Shown here: piece by piece, positions 34,675 through 45,760 of the stretch
Layout of the letters: every line of letters begins with the position of its first letter
Numbering within the stretch: position 1 is the first letter of the stretch
From: Microbulbifer marinus
GTDB taxonomy: Bacteria > Pseudomonadota > Gammaproteobacteria > Pseudomonadales > Cellvibrionaceae
DNA: 64,000 nucleotides
Assembly: GCF_900107725.1 (NCBI RefSeq)
Contig: NZ_FNQO01000004.1
Coordinates: forward strand, 62,001 to 126,000
Direction of reading: 5' to 3'
Position numbers and translations under genes: made by a program
Notes under the pieces: model-generated
Told to the model about the DNA's origin: nothing
Seen by the model: the letters and a program-made list of their open reading frames with translations, nothing else
Database searches by the model: none

Positions 34675-36219
34675 TCAGCGCACTTCCGTGGTGCCGATCA
34701 AATTCCCGGACTGTTGTTTTAGTGCCCGCTGCTCCCTGCGCTTGCGTTTTTCCACCAGCGGGGGGCAGGTATATTCGTCCCAGTAAAGAACCTGGCAACG
34801 CAGACAGTAGTGACATTCCGAATCGATAATTTCTCCGGTTGGCTTTATCGCATCAAGCGGACAGGCCTTAGCACATGCCTGGCAAGGGTGCCCGCATTCC
34901 TTGCGCCGGCGCAGCCAGTCGAATACGTGAAAGCGGCTGAAAATACTTAGCGCGGCACCGAGCACGCAGAGATACTTACAGTAAAAACGGCTGTTAAACG
35001 CGGCGATCAACAGTAGTCCCAATGCATAGGCGACATAGATGAATTCACGCTGGAACAGCAGTCCAAAGGTGGTCTTGAACGGCTCGACTTCCAGTAACGG
35101 CGCAACCCGCGCCATTGAGCCCAGAGAGACACCAACCAGAATAATGAGCAGAAAGTACTTGATCGCCCACAGGCGCTCGTGCACCACCGATGGAAAGGTG
35201 AACTGCGGCAGCCTCAACTTGCGCGCGGCCTTGTAAATCAGCTCCTGCAGCGCACCGAAGGGGCACAGCCAACCGCAATAGACGCCGCGCCCCCACAGCA
35301 GGATCGTACAGGCTACAAATGCCCACAGCATGAAAATGGCGACATCGTAAAGCAGAGACTCCCAGAACAGCGTCTGGCCGAGGCGCTGGGCAAAGGCGAA
35401 TAAGTTAACCGCTGACAGCTGTGCCCCCAGATACAAACCGATATATAACACGGTAAATATCAGGTAACCGGTGCGGACATATTCATATCGCTGTTTCTTT
35501 TTCACCAGCCAGTCTTGAAAGAAAAGGATACCGAGCAGAAAAATCAGCGCGGCACCCAGCAGCGTTACCGTGGCGTAATTTTCCCGCAGGAAATCGATGC
35601 CATTAATTTCCTCTTGCGGCGCAGCCCCCGCTCCACGTTCAAGGCTATCCTGGACGGCCGCAGACACCTCTTCGGGGTGCTTGCGCACGGCATCCAGCAC
35701 TTCCTTCGCCGATCGCATGACGGAGTGGTTGATCACCATTGAGGTTATGGTCGCGCCGGTAATGCCATCGACCCCCTGGTAGCCCGCCCGATCGAAGGCT
35801 CCGATACGCACACGTTGTTCGGCATTAATACCCGCGTACTGACCGATAAATTCCTGCAGTTGTCGGTCTTCAACACCGATGACCAGAACAGGTTCTTCGT
35901 GGTGCAGTATTTTTACACCGCGTATTTCTCCGTCGACACTCATACCCACTAAGAGGGATATCGGCTTGCCAGAATAGGCAGGGATCGGTGTTATCTCATC
36001 GGTAATGAACAGGTAACCGATCAGTGCATCGCTATCAAATACCGGGCGCGCCGGGATATCATTCAGGACAGGCGCTATTTTTTGCGCATTGGGAAAAAAA
36101 AGTGTGGCACTCTGCAGGGAAAGGTCATGTAGCTCACCGGTACCGTGAGGTGCCGCCCTGCTAGCACTGGCAGAAAGAAAGACCAAAACAGTCAGGACGA
36201 TAAAAGCGATTTTATGCAT
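34675..36219 (-). CDS. NirI/NosR-family membrane flavo-iron-sulfur regulator
   Basis: Membrane protein of 514 aa with signal peptide (to ASASRA). The periplasmic FMN-binding domain (about 85-190) ends in GITGATITSM, the covalent FMN attachment motif. About six membrane helices follow, with YCGWLCPFGALQEL and FYCKYLCVLGAAL on cytoplasmic turns, then a ferredoxin-like tail with CGHPCQACAKACPLDAI and CHYCLRCQVLYWDEYTCPP. The family includes NosR and NirI, needed for expression or activity of nitrous oxide or nitrite reductase. At 514 aa it is shorter than NosR (about 700). Its place directly upstream of nirS favours NirI. It has its own Dnr-like box at 36276. Confidence 0.87.
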   Translation of the reverse strand: MHKIAFIVLTVLVFLSASASRAAPHGTGELHDLSLQSATLFFPNAQKIAPVLNDIPARPVFDSDALIGYLFITDEITPIPAYSGKPISLLVGMSVDGEIRGVKILHHEEPVLVIGVEDRQLQEFIGQYAGINAEQRVRIGAFDRAGYQGVDGITGATITSMVINHSVMRSAKEVLDAVRKHPEEVSAAVQDSLERGAGAAPQEEINGIDFLRENYATVTLLGAALIFLLGILFFQDWLVKKKQRYEYVRTGYLIFTVLYIGLYLGAQLSAVNLFAFAQRLGQTLFWESLLYDVAIFMLWAFVACTILLWGRGVYCGWLCPFGALQELIYKAARKLRLPQFTFPSVVHERLWAIKYFLLIILVGVSLGSMARVAPLLEVEPFKTTFGLLFQREFIYVAYALGLLLIAAFNSRFYCKYLCVLGAALSIFSRFHVFDWLRRRKECGHPCQACAKACPLDAIKPTGEIIDSECHYCLRCQVLYWDEYTCPPLVEKRKRREQRALKQQSGNLIGTTEVR

Positions 36220-36275
36220 TTCGCAACTACCCGGTTGAGTCTCAGGACTCTACACAGAAAACCGGCTTAAAGGAA

Positions 36276-36289
36276 ATGACTGAAGTCAA
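36276..36289 (-). promoter_or_regulatory. Dnr/Fnr-like operator upstream of the nirI-like gene
   Basis: ATGAC-TGAA-GTCAA differs from the nirS box by one base in the left half-site. It is about 57 bp before the nirI-like start, similar to the nirS spacing. It also lies just before the divergent gene at 36292. Confidence 0.6.
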
Positions 36290-36291
36290 TC

Positions 36292-36720
36292 ATGCGCAAG
36301 TTAACTCTAACAATCCGCAGTTTCACTACAACATTAATAGCGCTCCTGTGTTCGTTCATGCCTGCGGCACTGGCGCAGGAATCCACTGACGAACAAGGGC
36401 TCGTCAATGAACGGCTGCCATATACTGCGCGTGATATGGAGCAGATGTGGAAGCTGGACTGTACACAGATAATCGCTGTCATACTCGCAGGGCCCGATAC
36501 CGAACGGGCCGACAGCACAGAAGCACTTCCACCTTCACTGCGCACACAACTCGATTTGTGTGGTTATATTTACAACGATCGCGAACGTCGCTTTTTCCGC
36601 CAATGCCCCGATTATCGTGGGGCCTATCAACTCCTCGAAACACAGCAATTCATACTCGATGAAGAATTGCTTGATGCGCTGACCGAAAAACTCACGGACT
36701 GTCCCCAACCCGATCAATAA
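36292..36720 (+). CDS. Exported protein of unknown function in the denitrification island
   Basis: Protein of 142 aa with a signal peptide ending ALAQ (about residue 29). Mature part of about 110 residues is acidic with four Cys (LDCTQII, LDLCGYI, FRQCPDY, LTDCPQP), likely disulfide-linked in the periplasm. No family recognised. It is divergent from the nirI-like gene and 14 bp upstream of the TonB-dependent receptor, so it probably works with that receptor. The start lies only 3 bp after the Dnr-like box and has no well-placed ribosome-binding site, so a later start is possible. Confidence 0.65.
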   Translation: MRKLTLTIRSFTTTLIALLCSFMPAALAQESTDEQGLVNERLPYTARDMEQMWKLDCTQIIAVILAGPDTERADSTEALPPSLRTQLDLCGYIYNDRERRFFRQCPDYRGAYQLLETQQFILDEELLDALTEKLTDCPQPDQ

Positions 36721-36734
36721 AAAGGAACCTCGCA

Positions 36735-38798
36735 ATGTCCCGGAAAAAATTCCCGCTGAAAGTGCTCGCGCTGGCACTTGGTGTAACCAGCAGCGTCTCC
36801 CTCGCACAGCAGGGCGAACTGGAAGAGATTGTCGTCACGGCAACCCGCACCGAAAAACCCGTATTTTACAGTCCGCGGGCCACCACGCTGGTGACCGCAG
36901 AGGAGCTGGCGCAGAATACCGGACAGAGCGTGGCGGAGCTACTCAAAGACGTGCCCGGCGTCAGCATCATTGATTCCGGCCAGGCGGGTATGCAGCGGAT
37001 CCGCCTGCGTGGAGAGGATTCGTCACGGGTTGCGGTGCTGGTGGACGGACAACAGATCACCGATCACCGTGGCGAAGGCGTGCCGCTTACGCTGGACATG
37101 GATACCATCGAGCGCATCGAGGTAGTACGCGGGTCTGGCTCCGTACTGTATGGCTCCCAGGCATTAGGTGGTGTAGTGAACTTCATTACCAGGAAAGGTG
37201 GCAGTAAACAGTTCGCCGCTGATCTGGGCCTGAGCCACAACGGTGCCACCAGCGGCCAGACATACAGCGGTTCGGTCTACGGCCAACTGGCAGGCACCGC
37301 GTACCGATTGAGCAGCATCGACAACGATCTGGGCCTGCGAAACACACCCGCGGGCGAACTGGACAATACCGCGGCGCAAAACAGTGCCTGGTCGCTGTAC
37401 CTGGGCCGACAGTTTGACAAACATCGCCTGGAAGCGCGCGTCGAGGATGTAGAGGCCAACGCCGATGTGTATATCGATCCCCAGGTCATCATCGATAACG
37501 GGCTCACCGATTTCACCATGGCCATTCCGCAGCGTGACCGGCGCAAGGCCGCACTGTTTTACAGCGGAGACAACCTCAGCCAGTCGCTGGTGAAGCTGCA
37601 GGCCAATGCCTATCGGCAGGTCAGTGATCGTATTTTCCAAAACGCGACCTACTCGCCGTTTATGGAGACCGCCAGCAGCACCGACTCCCAGCTGGAGACC
37701 CGCGGCGGCCTGGTGCAGGCGGACTGGTCACTCAGTGACAGCCATTACCTGATTGCCGGGCTGAGCAGCTTGCGTGACGATCTGGTGCAAGACCGCCTGA
37801 GCACCCTCGCCTTCCCTACGATGCCATTTCTCGATCGGCAGACGCCCGGCCACGACGAAGCACAGTTGCAATCAGACGCACTGTATCTGCAGGACCAGTG
37901 GGCGATTACCGACGACCTTGAGCTGGTGGCCGGTGCGCGACACTACCGTATGCGCAGCGAACTGCTGGAGACGGATCGCCCGGACCTGGAGGTAGCCGAG
38001 CAGCGGGACAGCAAGACGATCGAGGCCGTGTCGCTGGTGTGGGAATTTGCTCCGCGCGCACTGCTGCGCGCCTCCTACAACGAAGGTTACGTCTTTCCAT
38101 CACTACTGAATACGGCCGTGGGTGCACAGGCGGGCAGCCGCTACGTCAATCCGAACCCGCAACTGGCTCCAGAATCTTCTGACAATTTTGAGCTGGGACT
38201 GCGTCTCGAACGCGATAACTGGTCGCTGGACCTGGCTACCTTTTACACCGACGCCGACAATTACATCGACCACCTGTTCTGTACGGCTGCGGACAACTGC
38301 CAGATCCCCGGCTCATCCAGCCGCCCTAGCAAGATCTATAAAAACGTCGGCCGTGCCGAGACGCTCGGCACGGAAATGATATTGAGCTACGCTATCAGTG
38401 ACTCCCTGGAACTCTACGGAACCACTACCTGGATGCAGCGGGAAATCCAATTCAACACCACACCCGACAGCACTGCCACCGACAACAGCGGCATCCCGTC
38501 ACTGCGCGCGGTCGCGGGCCTACGCCAGTCCGGGCGGCTCGCACAGTCGGACTACTGGCTCGACCTGTACTTACGCGGTGAAAGCGATTCCGCCGAAGAG
38601 GATGAGGCCGGAACAATCACGGATAACGCCGGCTGGGGCACGGTCAATCTTGCCGCCGGCATCGAGCTTGGAGGCGAGCAGCGCTACCGGCTGGTACTGC
38701 GCGGCCTGAACCTGGGCGACAAACTCTACTCCAGCGCGACGGAAAACCTGCTGGCGCCCGGTCGCCATGTGCAGCTGAAACTCAGCGTTCACCTGTAA
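36735..38798 (+). CDS. TonB-dependent outer-membrane receptor
   Basis: Protein of 687 aa with signal peptide (to SLAQQ) and TonB box EEIVVTATR. The plug domain (about 35-150) shows AELLKDVPGVSIID, QRIRLRGEDSSRVAVLVDG and RIEVVRGSGSVLYGSQALGGVVNFIT. The remaining residues form the 22-strand barrel and end LKLSVHL. The layout is that of BtuB/FepA-type receptors for metal chelates, cobalamin or heme. Placement between nir and nor genes suggests uptake of a cofactor needed for denitrification (iron/heme or copper), which is inference. Ribosome-binding site AAAGGAA. Co-transcribed with the exported protein before and the zinc-ribbon protein after. Confidence 0.93.
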   Translation: MSRKKFPLKVLALALGVTSSVSLAQQGELEEIVVTATRTEKPVFYSPRATTLVTAEELAQNTGQSVAELLKDVPGVSIIDSGQAGMQRIRLRGEDSSRVAVLVDGQQITDHRGEGVPLTLDMDTIERIEVVRGSGSVLYGSQALGGVVNFITRKGGSKQFAADLGLSHNGATSGQTYSGSVYGQLAGTAYRLSSIDNDLGLRNTPAGELDNTAAQNSAWSLYLGRQFDKHRLEARVEDVEANADVYIDPQVIIDNGLTDFTMAIPQRDRRKAALFYSGDNLSQSLVKLQANAYRQVSDRIFQNATYSPFMETASSTDSQLETRGGLVQADWSLSDSHYLIAGLSSLRDDLVQDRLSTLAFPTMPFLDRQTPGHDEAQLQSDALYLQDQWAITDDLELVAGARHYRMRSELLETDRPDLEVAEQRDSKTIEAVSLVWEFAPRALLRASYNEGYVFPSLLNTAVGAQAGSRYVNPNPQLAPESSDNFELGLRLERDNWSLDLATFYTDADNYIDHLFCTAADNCQIPGSSSRPSKIYKNVGRAETLGTEMILSYAISDSLELYGTTTWMQREIQFNTTPDSTATDNSGIPSLRAVAGLRQSGRLAQSDYWLDLYLRGESDSAEEDEAGTITDNAGWGTVNLAAGIELGGEQRYRLVLRGLNLGDKLYSSATENLLAPGRHVQLKLSVHL

Positions 38799-38802
38799 AG
38801 CC

Positions 38803-38991
38803 ATGCGCTGCGTCTACTGCAATACGGAGAACGAGACCGGCAGCAGCCGCTGCCGGCACTGCGGCATGCCGCTGCCGCGCGAGGAGCTGCGCGATCGGAA
38901 GCGGTTGCGCCGTCCGTTCCTGTGGCTGTTCTGGCTGGTGGTGATTTTCTGTGCGGTGATGATTTTCTTGTTACCGCGCTCGCTCGGCTAG
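38803..38991 (+). CDS. Small zinc-ribbon membrane protein (DnrP-like)
   Basis: Protein of 62 aa: a zinc ribbon with two Cys pairs (MRCVYCNTE and CRHCGMPLP) followed by a basic stretch and one C-terminal membrane helix (residues 39-57). The layout resembles the small DnrP protein found beside denitrification regulators in pseudomonads; that comparison is from memory of the family style and is moderate. It begins 4 bp after the receptor gene stop, so it is the last gene of that operon, convergent with norD. Confidence 0.75.
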   Translation: MRCVYCNTENETGSSRCRHCGMPLPREELRDRKRLRRPFLWLFWLVVIFCAVMIFLLPRSLG

Positions 38992-39004
38992 CCCGTAATT
39001 GCGC

Positions 39005-40828
39005 TCAGTGAGTCAGCTGGTGATACAGCTCCGGCAGCCGCAGCGGCAGATGCGCCGGGTGGTTGAGCACGGTGAAGCCGTTCTGCCCGAACAGATAGGG
39101 CAAATACTCCTCGGCGCTGCGGTCGATAGTGATACAGAACGGATGCAGACCCGCACGGCGGGCCTCTGACAGGGCCTCGCGCGTATCCTCGATACCGTAG
39201 CGCCCCTCGTAACGGTCGATATCATTGGGCTTGCCGTCCGACAGGATCAGCAGCAGCTTTTTCTGCTGCGGCTGGTCCCGCAGGATCAGTGTCGCCTGGC
39301 GTATCGCCGCGCCCATACGCGTGTAGAAACCCGGCCGCATGGCCAGCAGGCGGCCGCGCACCGGATCGCCGTGGGGTTCGGCAAAATTCTTGAACAGCGT
39401 AAAGCGCACCTGCTGGCGCCGCACGGAGGAGAATCCGTAAATCGCGAAACGATCGCCGACGCTGGCCAATGCCTCGGCACACAGCAGCAAACCATCGCGC
39501 ACGACGTCCACCACACGATTGTCCTCATCCAGCGCCGCATCCGTCGACATAGACAGATCCGCCAGCAGCAGAGTCGCCATATCGCGATGGGTTGCCCGGA
39601 ACGACTGGTAGACACCGGGTTCCGGGGCGTGACCGGCGAGGCGTGAAGCGCAGAAATCCGCCCACGCCTTCAGGTCTATTTCCTCTCCCTGCAACTGGGA
39701 CCGCAGCCAGCAGCGCTGTGTCCGCAACTGCTCGAACTGGCTGCGCAACAGCGCCGCATCGCGTCGCAAGTGCTGCGGCAGTGGTGCCGGGTCGCCGTTG
39801 CGCGGATAGTAGGCCTGGAGACACACGTGGTCTTCCAGCAGGCGCCGGCGGTGCCAGTCCCACTCGGGCAGGCGAATCCCATCCCCCAGCGGCAGGTCGT
39901 CGTAGGCTTCGGAAGGCAGGTCCAGACTCAGCCGGATGGAAGAGCTGCGCTGATTGCGCTGCCGCGACAGCACGATTTTTTCCATGTCCTCGGCCGCGGC
40001 CGCAGCGTCTTCGTCCTCTGTGTCGTCTTCGCTGCGCTCGAGGTTCACATATTCCGACCAGCTGAACAGGTTTTCCAGCCGGAACAGCATCAGCCCGTCG
40101 CGCCGCTCGCGCTCCTCCGCACGCTCACCACGCTTGCGCTCACTCAGGCTCTGGGTGCTGCCGGCCGTGCAATCGCCCTCTTCGGGAATATCGGCGGCGA
40201 CCGCGAGCGGGTCGTCAAGGGCAGCCTGCGGATAGAGCCACAGCGGCACCGGCTGCGGCGCACGGTTCGCACGCGGAAGATCTGTGGCGGTCTGCGGGTC
40301 GAGCAGCGCCCGGCGGATGGCCCGCTCCAGTTCAGCCTCGTCATCGGGCAGGGATTCCGGTGCGGGACGCAGCGGCAACAGCGCCTCGACCAGGCGCCGG
40401 TAGCGCGGACGCAGCGCCGGAAACTGCGTTAATGCCTCGGTGACGAGGCGCTGATTGTCCAGCGCCCAATTGCGATACTGCTGCGGGCTGCGCGCGGCCA
40501 GTATCGCCAGCCACAGGTACAGGTCGCGGTTTAGCGACTGCTGCGGAAAGACTTGCAGCAGCGGCGGCAGGCGCAATGCGTCGCCATCCTGCCAGGCAAT
40601 CACCGCACTCTGCGCACTGCCGGCGAGGCGCTGCAGCCAGCTGCGACGAACGAATACTTCCTGTGCACTGGCCGCCTCAATACGCACGCCGGGCGCACCG
40701 CCGAGCGCGCGAAACAGCACCCCGATCGTTTTCTTTTCCGCCTCCAGTTCAACTGCCGCGGCGGGAAAACCGCGGTCGGCCCGGCGCGTGATGAACTTGT
40801 GCCAGCGATTGCCGATCCACTCTTCCAA
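39005..40828 (-). CDS. norD: Nitric oxide reductase activation protein NorD
   Basis: Cytoplasmic protein of 607 aa. The C-terminal von Willebrand A domain (about 420-605) carries the MIDAS metal site in LADLSMSTDAAL, with GFYTRMGAAIR and LLLILSDGKPNDID as further motif parts. The N-terminal region is acidic and of low complexity around residues 240-300. NorD acts with the MoxR-type ATPase NorQ to insert the non-heme iron into NorB. It lies 55 bp downstream of norB, the usual end of norCB(Q)D operons. Confidence 0.94.
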   Translation of the reverse strand: MEEWIGNRWHKFITRRADRGFPAAAVELEAEKKTIGVLFRALGGAPGVRIEAASAQEVFVRRSWLQRLAGSAQSAVIAWQDGDALRLPPLLQVFPQQSLNRDLYLWLAILAARSPQQYRNWALDNQRLVTEALTQFPALRPRYRRLVEALLPLRPAPESLPDDEAELERAIRRALLDPQTATDLPRANRAPQPVPLWLYPQAALDDPLAVAADIPEEGDCTAGSTQSLSERKRGERAEERERRDGLMLFRLENLFSWSEYVNLERSEDDTEDEDAAAAAEDMEKIVLSRQRNQRSSSIRLSLDLPSEAYDDLPLGDGIRLPEWDWHRRRLLEDHVCLQAYYPRNGDPAPLPQHLRRDAALLRSQFEQLRTQRCWLRSQLQGEEIDLKAWADFCASRLAGHAPEPGVYQSFRATHRDMATLLLADLSMSTDAALDEDNRVVDVVRDGLLLCAEALASVGDRFAIYGFSSVRRQQVRFTLFKNFAEPHGDPVRGRLLAMRPGFYTRMGAAIRQATLILRDQPQQKKLLLILSDGKPNDIDRYEGRYGIEDTREALSEARRAGLHPFCITIDRSAEEYLPYLFGQNGFTVLNHPAHLPLRLPELYHQLTH

Positions 40829-40883
40829 AATCCGCCCTCAAGGCAGCACCGCACCTCCGCCAGGCGAAGGCACGATGACCAAC

Positions 40884-42765
<1,882 letters not shown>

Positions 42766-42906
42766 ATCTGCTCTCCTGAGAGTTCTCGGTAAGGAATAGC
42801 GCTAGCCGAGCGACCACTTTCGCGCTGAACTGAATAATTCGCCGGACCAGCATTCCTGCTGGCCGTGACGGACAGCCGCCTGTGCTGCACCGGCAATAAA
42901 AGTTGT

Positions 42907-43228
42907 TCAGAATACCGGTGGACGATTGCTGGCCGCACGCATCAGACCATGGGCACCGATCAACACCAGCAGGCCGTGAATACACACCCAGCCGGTCACC
43001 AGTATCGCAATCGCCGTGGCCGATTTTCCGCTAAAAAAAAACGTAACTAATCGGCACAATAACCAGTGTGAGCCCGCCGATCAGCGCCCATTTGATCGCG
43101 CTCGCGAGATGTTGCCGGTGCAGCGACTCCCCCTCTGTAGCCGTGCGGTACCAAATCGCTAGCAACAGAATAAAGGCGATACCCGGTAACAACAGAAAAT
43201 TCAGCAGATACAGAATCTGCGCACGCAT
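42907..43228 (-). pseudogene. Small membrane protein gene of the nor operon, frameshifted in a T9 run
   Basis: Read from ATG 43228 the frame gives MRAQILYLLNFLLLPGIAFILLL ... LTLVIVPISYVFF and stops at a TAG inside a run of nine T (minus strand, near 43033-43041). One T fewer would continue into SGKSATAIAILVTGWVCIHG and LLVLIGAHGLMRAASNRPPV, a natural continuation with a third membrane helix, ending at 42907. The intact product would be about 106 aa with three helices. Small membrane proteins of this size occur beside norQ/nirQ in other denitrifiers. The run could be a sequencing error, a phase-variable tract or a real mutation. An alternative start is TTG 43270. Confidence 0.75.
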
Positions 43229-43273
43229 CGCGATACGCCGTTCGAACACTGCGTTGCCGTTTCCGTGCAAGGG

Positions 43274-44056
<783 letters not shown>

Positions 44057-44072
44057 TAGCGTTTCTCCTAGC

Positions 44073-44753
44073 TCAGGCGGGCTGCAGCATTTCATGCAGT
44101 TGGGGTCTATCGAGAATACGAATCTTGCGTCCATCCACCTCGACCAGGCCCCGGTTACTCATCTGGTGCAGTGCACGGGACAAAGTTTCCGGGGTGATAC
44201 TCAGGCGCGAAGCCAGCACATACTTAGAGAGGGCCAGGGTAATCTGGTCCGAGCTGCGACGGGCACTCTCCTTCAGGACAAAGGCCGCGATCCGCTCGGT
44301 AGCGGACTTAAGAGAATAGCTTTCGACATCTGCGATCAGTGCATGCAACTGATGCGACAGCACACACAGCATACTGCGCGCAAACTGCGGATCGCTCGCG
44401 ATCCTGGCAAAGATAAACTCGCCGCGAACAAATATCACCAGCGACTCACACAACGCCTGTGCCAGCACCGGATAGGGCTTGGCCAGAAACATGGCCGCCT
44501 CGCCGAAGCTGCCGCCGTCGGTGACTATCTCAACGACCTTTTCAGCACCTCGAGGCGCCTGCAGTGCGAGCTTGATACGTCCATGCACCACAACGTAAAA
44601 GCCGGTTGCAGTTTCTCCCTGCTGAAAGAGGTTTTCGTTTTTGACCAGGTTATGGGGGGTACAATATGCCAATAACTCCTCACATTCTGCGGGAGTAAAT
44701 TGCGAGAAAATCGGCTGGTGCTTCAATACGCCTGCGTAGTCGATTGCGCGCAT
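44073..44753 (-). CDS. dnr: Crp/Fnr-family regulator, Dnr-type
   Basis: Protein of 226 aa. N-terminal cyclic-nucleotide-binding-like barrel (about 20-130: PIFSQFTPAECEELLAYC, GETATGFYVVVHGRIKLAL, GGSFGEAAMFLAKPYPVLAQAL), dimer helix (135-160) and C-terminal helix-turn-helix with SRLSITPETLSRALHQMSNRGLVEVDG. It lacks the four-Cys iron-sulfur motif of Fnr/Anr, as in Dnr/NnrR proteins that sense NO through heme. First gene of the run dnr-norQ-small membrane gene-norCBD. Likely binds the palindromes at 34597 and 36276. Confidence 0.87.
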   Translation of the reverse strand: MRAIDYAGVLKHQPIFSQFTPAECEELLAYCTPHNLVKNENLFQQGETATGFYVVVHGRIKLALQAPRGAEKVVEIVTDGGSFGEAAMFLAKPYPVLAQALCESLVIFVRGEFIFARIASDPQFARSMLCVLSHQLHALIADVESYSLKSATERIAAFVLKESARRSSDQITLALSKYVLASRLSITPETLSRALHQMSNRGLVEVDGRKIRILDRPQLHEMLQPA

Positions 44754-45353
44754 GGCTTCTCGTCGTGGCTTTTGTTTATATCAATGTTCCTCGACCAAAT
44801 AGCAATTTTCAATTGAATGGCGTTGGACTACCCATTAATTTCCCCATCGATCAATTTTCACACAGGGATGTCGAGCATTATCGCGCCTCAATGCCGCCTG
44901 TTCGCTTTCCCCGTCACCTCCCGCCGCGCGAATCCGTTGCAGAAATATCCGCCAGCAGCTGCCCGATGCCCGCGAGATTGTCGAGGCCGCGAGCGAAGCC
45001 GGTCACTGGCGCGGTGCCATGTATTCGTCTCACACGAGCAGACTGGATGGTAGCGTTTATTGATTCGAAGTTGTGGCCGTCGCGTCACGCCGGTGGATCA
45101 GTGGCCCGCAAGTGGGACCACTGTTACTCGGCAGTTGCAGGCGTCTTTTTTGGACTTTTATGCGGGTGTTGGTGGTAGCGAATATTTTTGCGCGGACTTT
45201 TTCGGGGCGTGAGTCCTGCACGCCATGTCGGAAGTGTGGTTATTCCATGCAAAATATTGTTACACGGGCAAGCCGTCTGCACCGATTGAAAATCGGCATA
45301 TAGGCATGATGTTTTCCCCGGTTGCGCCCGGCGGAACCTCGTTACACTGACGT
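44754..45353. other. Non-coding stretch upstream of dnr
   Basis: About 600 bases. AT-rich near 44770-44870, where the dnr promoter should lie; TTGATATAAACAA (minus strand, about 44771-44783) is a weak Fnr-like half match. Further right, a + frame ending near 45062 reads REIVEAASEAGHWRGAMYSSH, which looks protein-like but has no start; it may be a decayed gene end. Nothing else supported. Confidence 0.4.
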
Positions 45354-45758
45354 TCAGAAGTCGAAGCCACCCAGATCGAGGCCCATGCCCATGTCTCCGC
45401 CGAAGTCCGGCATGCCCATATCGGGCGTAGACGGCAGGGTCACGGCTTCCGGCATTCTCGGTGCCTCTACCCCCCAGTCCGGATCGACTTCACGATCGAT
45501 ACCACCACCGCCACCACTGCCGCCACCGGGCGGCACCACAACGATCGGCCGGCGGAAGCCGACCCACGGGCGCCACGCATGGCCGTAATAATGGCTGCGA
45601 TAGTGCATACCGGCGCGCACCCTCGGCGCGCTCCTTACCTTGGTGCCGCTACTTTGATAGCCGCTACTACTGCTGCCGGCGCAGCCGCTACCGAGAGTCA
45701 GCGGGACGGTAATAGCCACGGCCGCGGCAACGGCCAGCAATCTGTTCAATGCCGTCAT
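45354..45758 (-). CDS. Gly/Pro-rich lipoprotein
   Basis: Protein of 134 aa with lipoprotein signal (VPLTLGSGC, modified Cys near residue 26). The mature part is low-complexity: HYRSHYYGHAWRPW, a PPGGGSGGGGG run and a Met/Gly/Asp-rich tail MGMPDFGGDMGMGLDLGGFDF. Likely attached to the outer membrane. Function unknown. Only 2 bp separate it from the upstream VOC-protein gene, so the two probably share a transcript. Confidence 0.7.
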   Translation of the reverse strand: MTALNRLLAVAAAVAITVPLTLGSGCAGSSSSGYQSSGTKVRSAPRVRAGMHYRSHYYGHAWRPWVGFRRPIVVVPPGGGSGGGGGIDREVDPDWGVEAPRMPEAVTLPSTPDMGMPDFGGDMGMGLDLGGFDF

Positions 45759-45760
45759 GG

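Noticed and set aside
44744-45178. 144-codon + strand frame upstream of dnr
   Set aside because: Begins inside dnr on the other strand and runs through the promoter region; a different frame shows a protein-like piece near 44960-45062, but neither has a start or family match.
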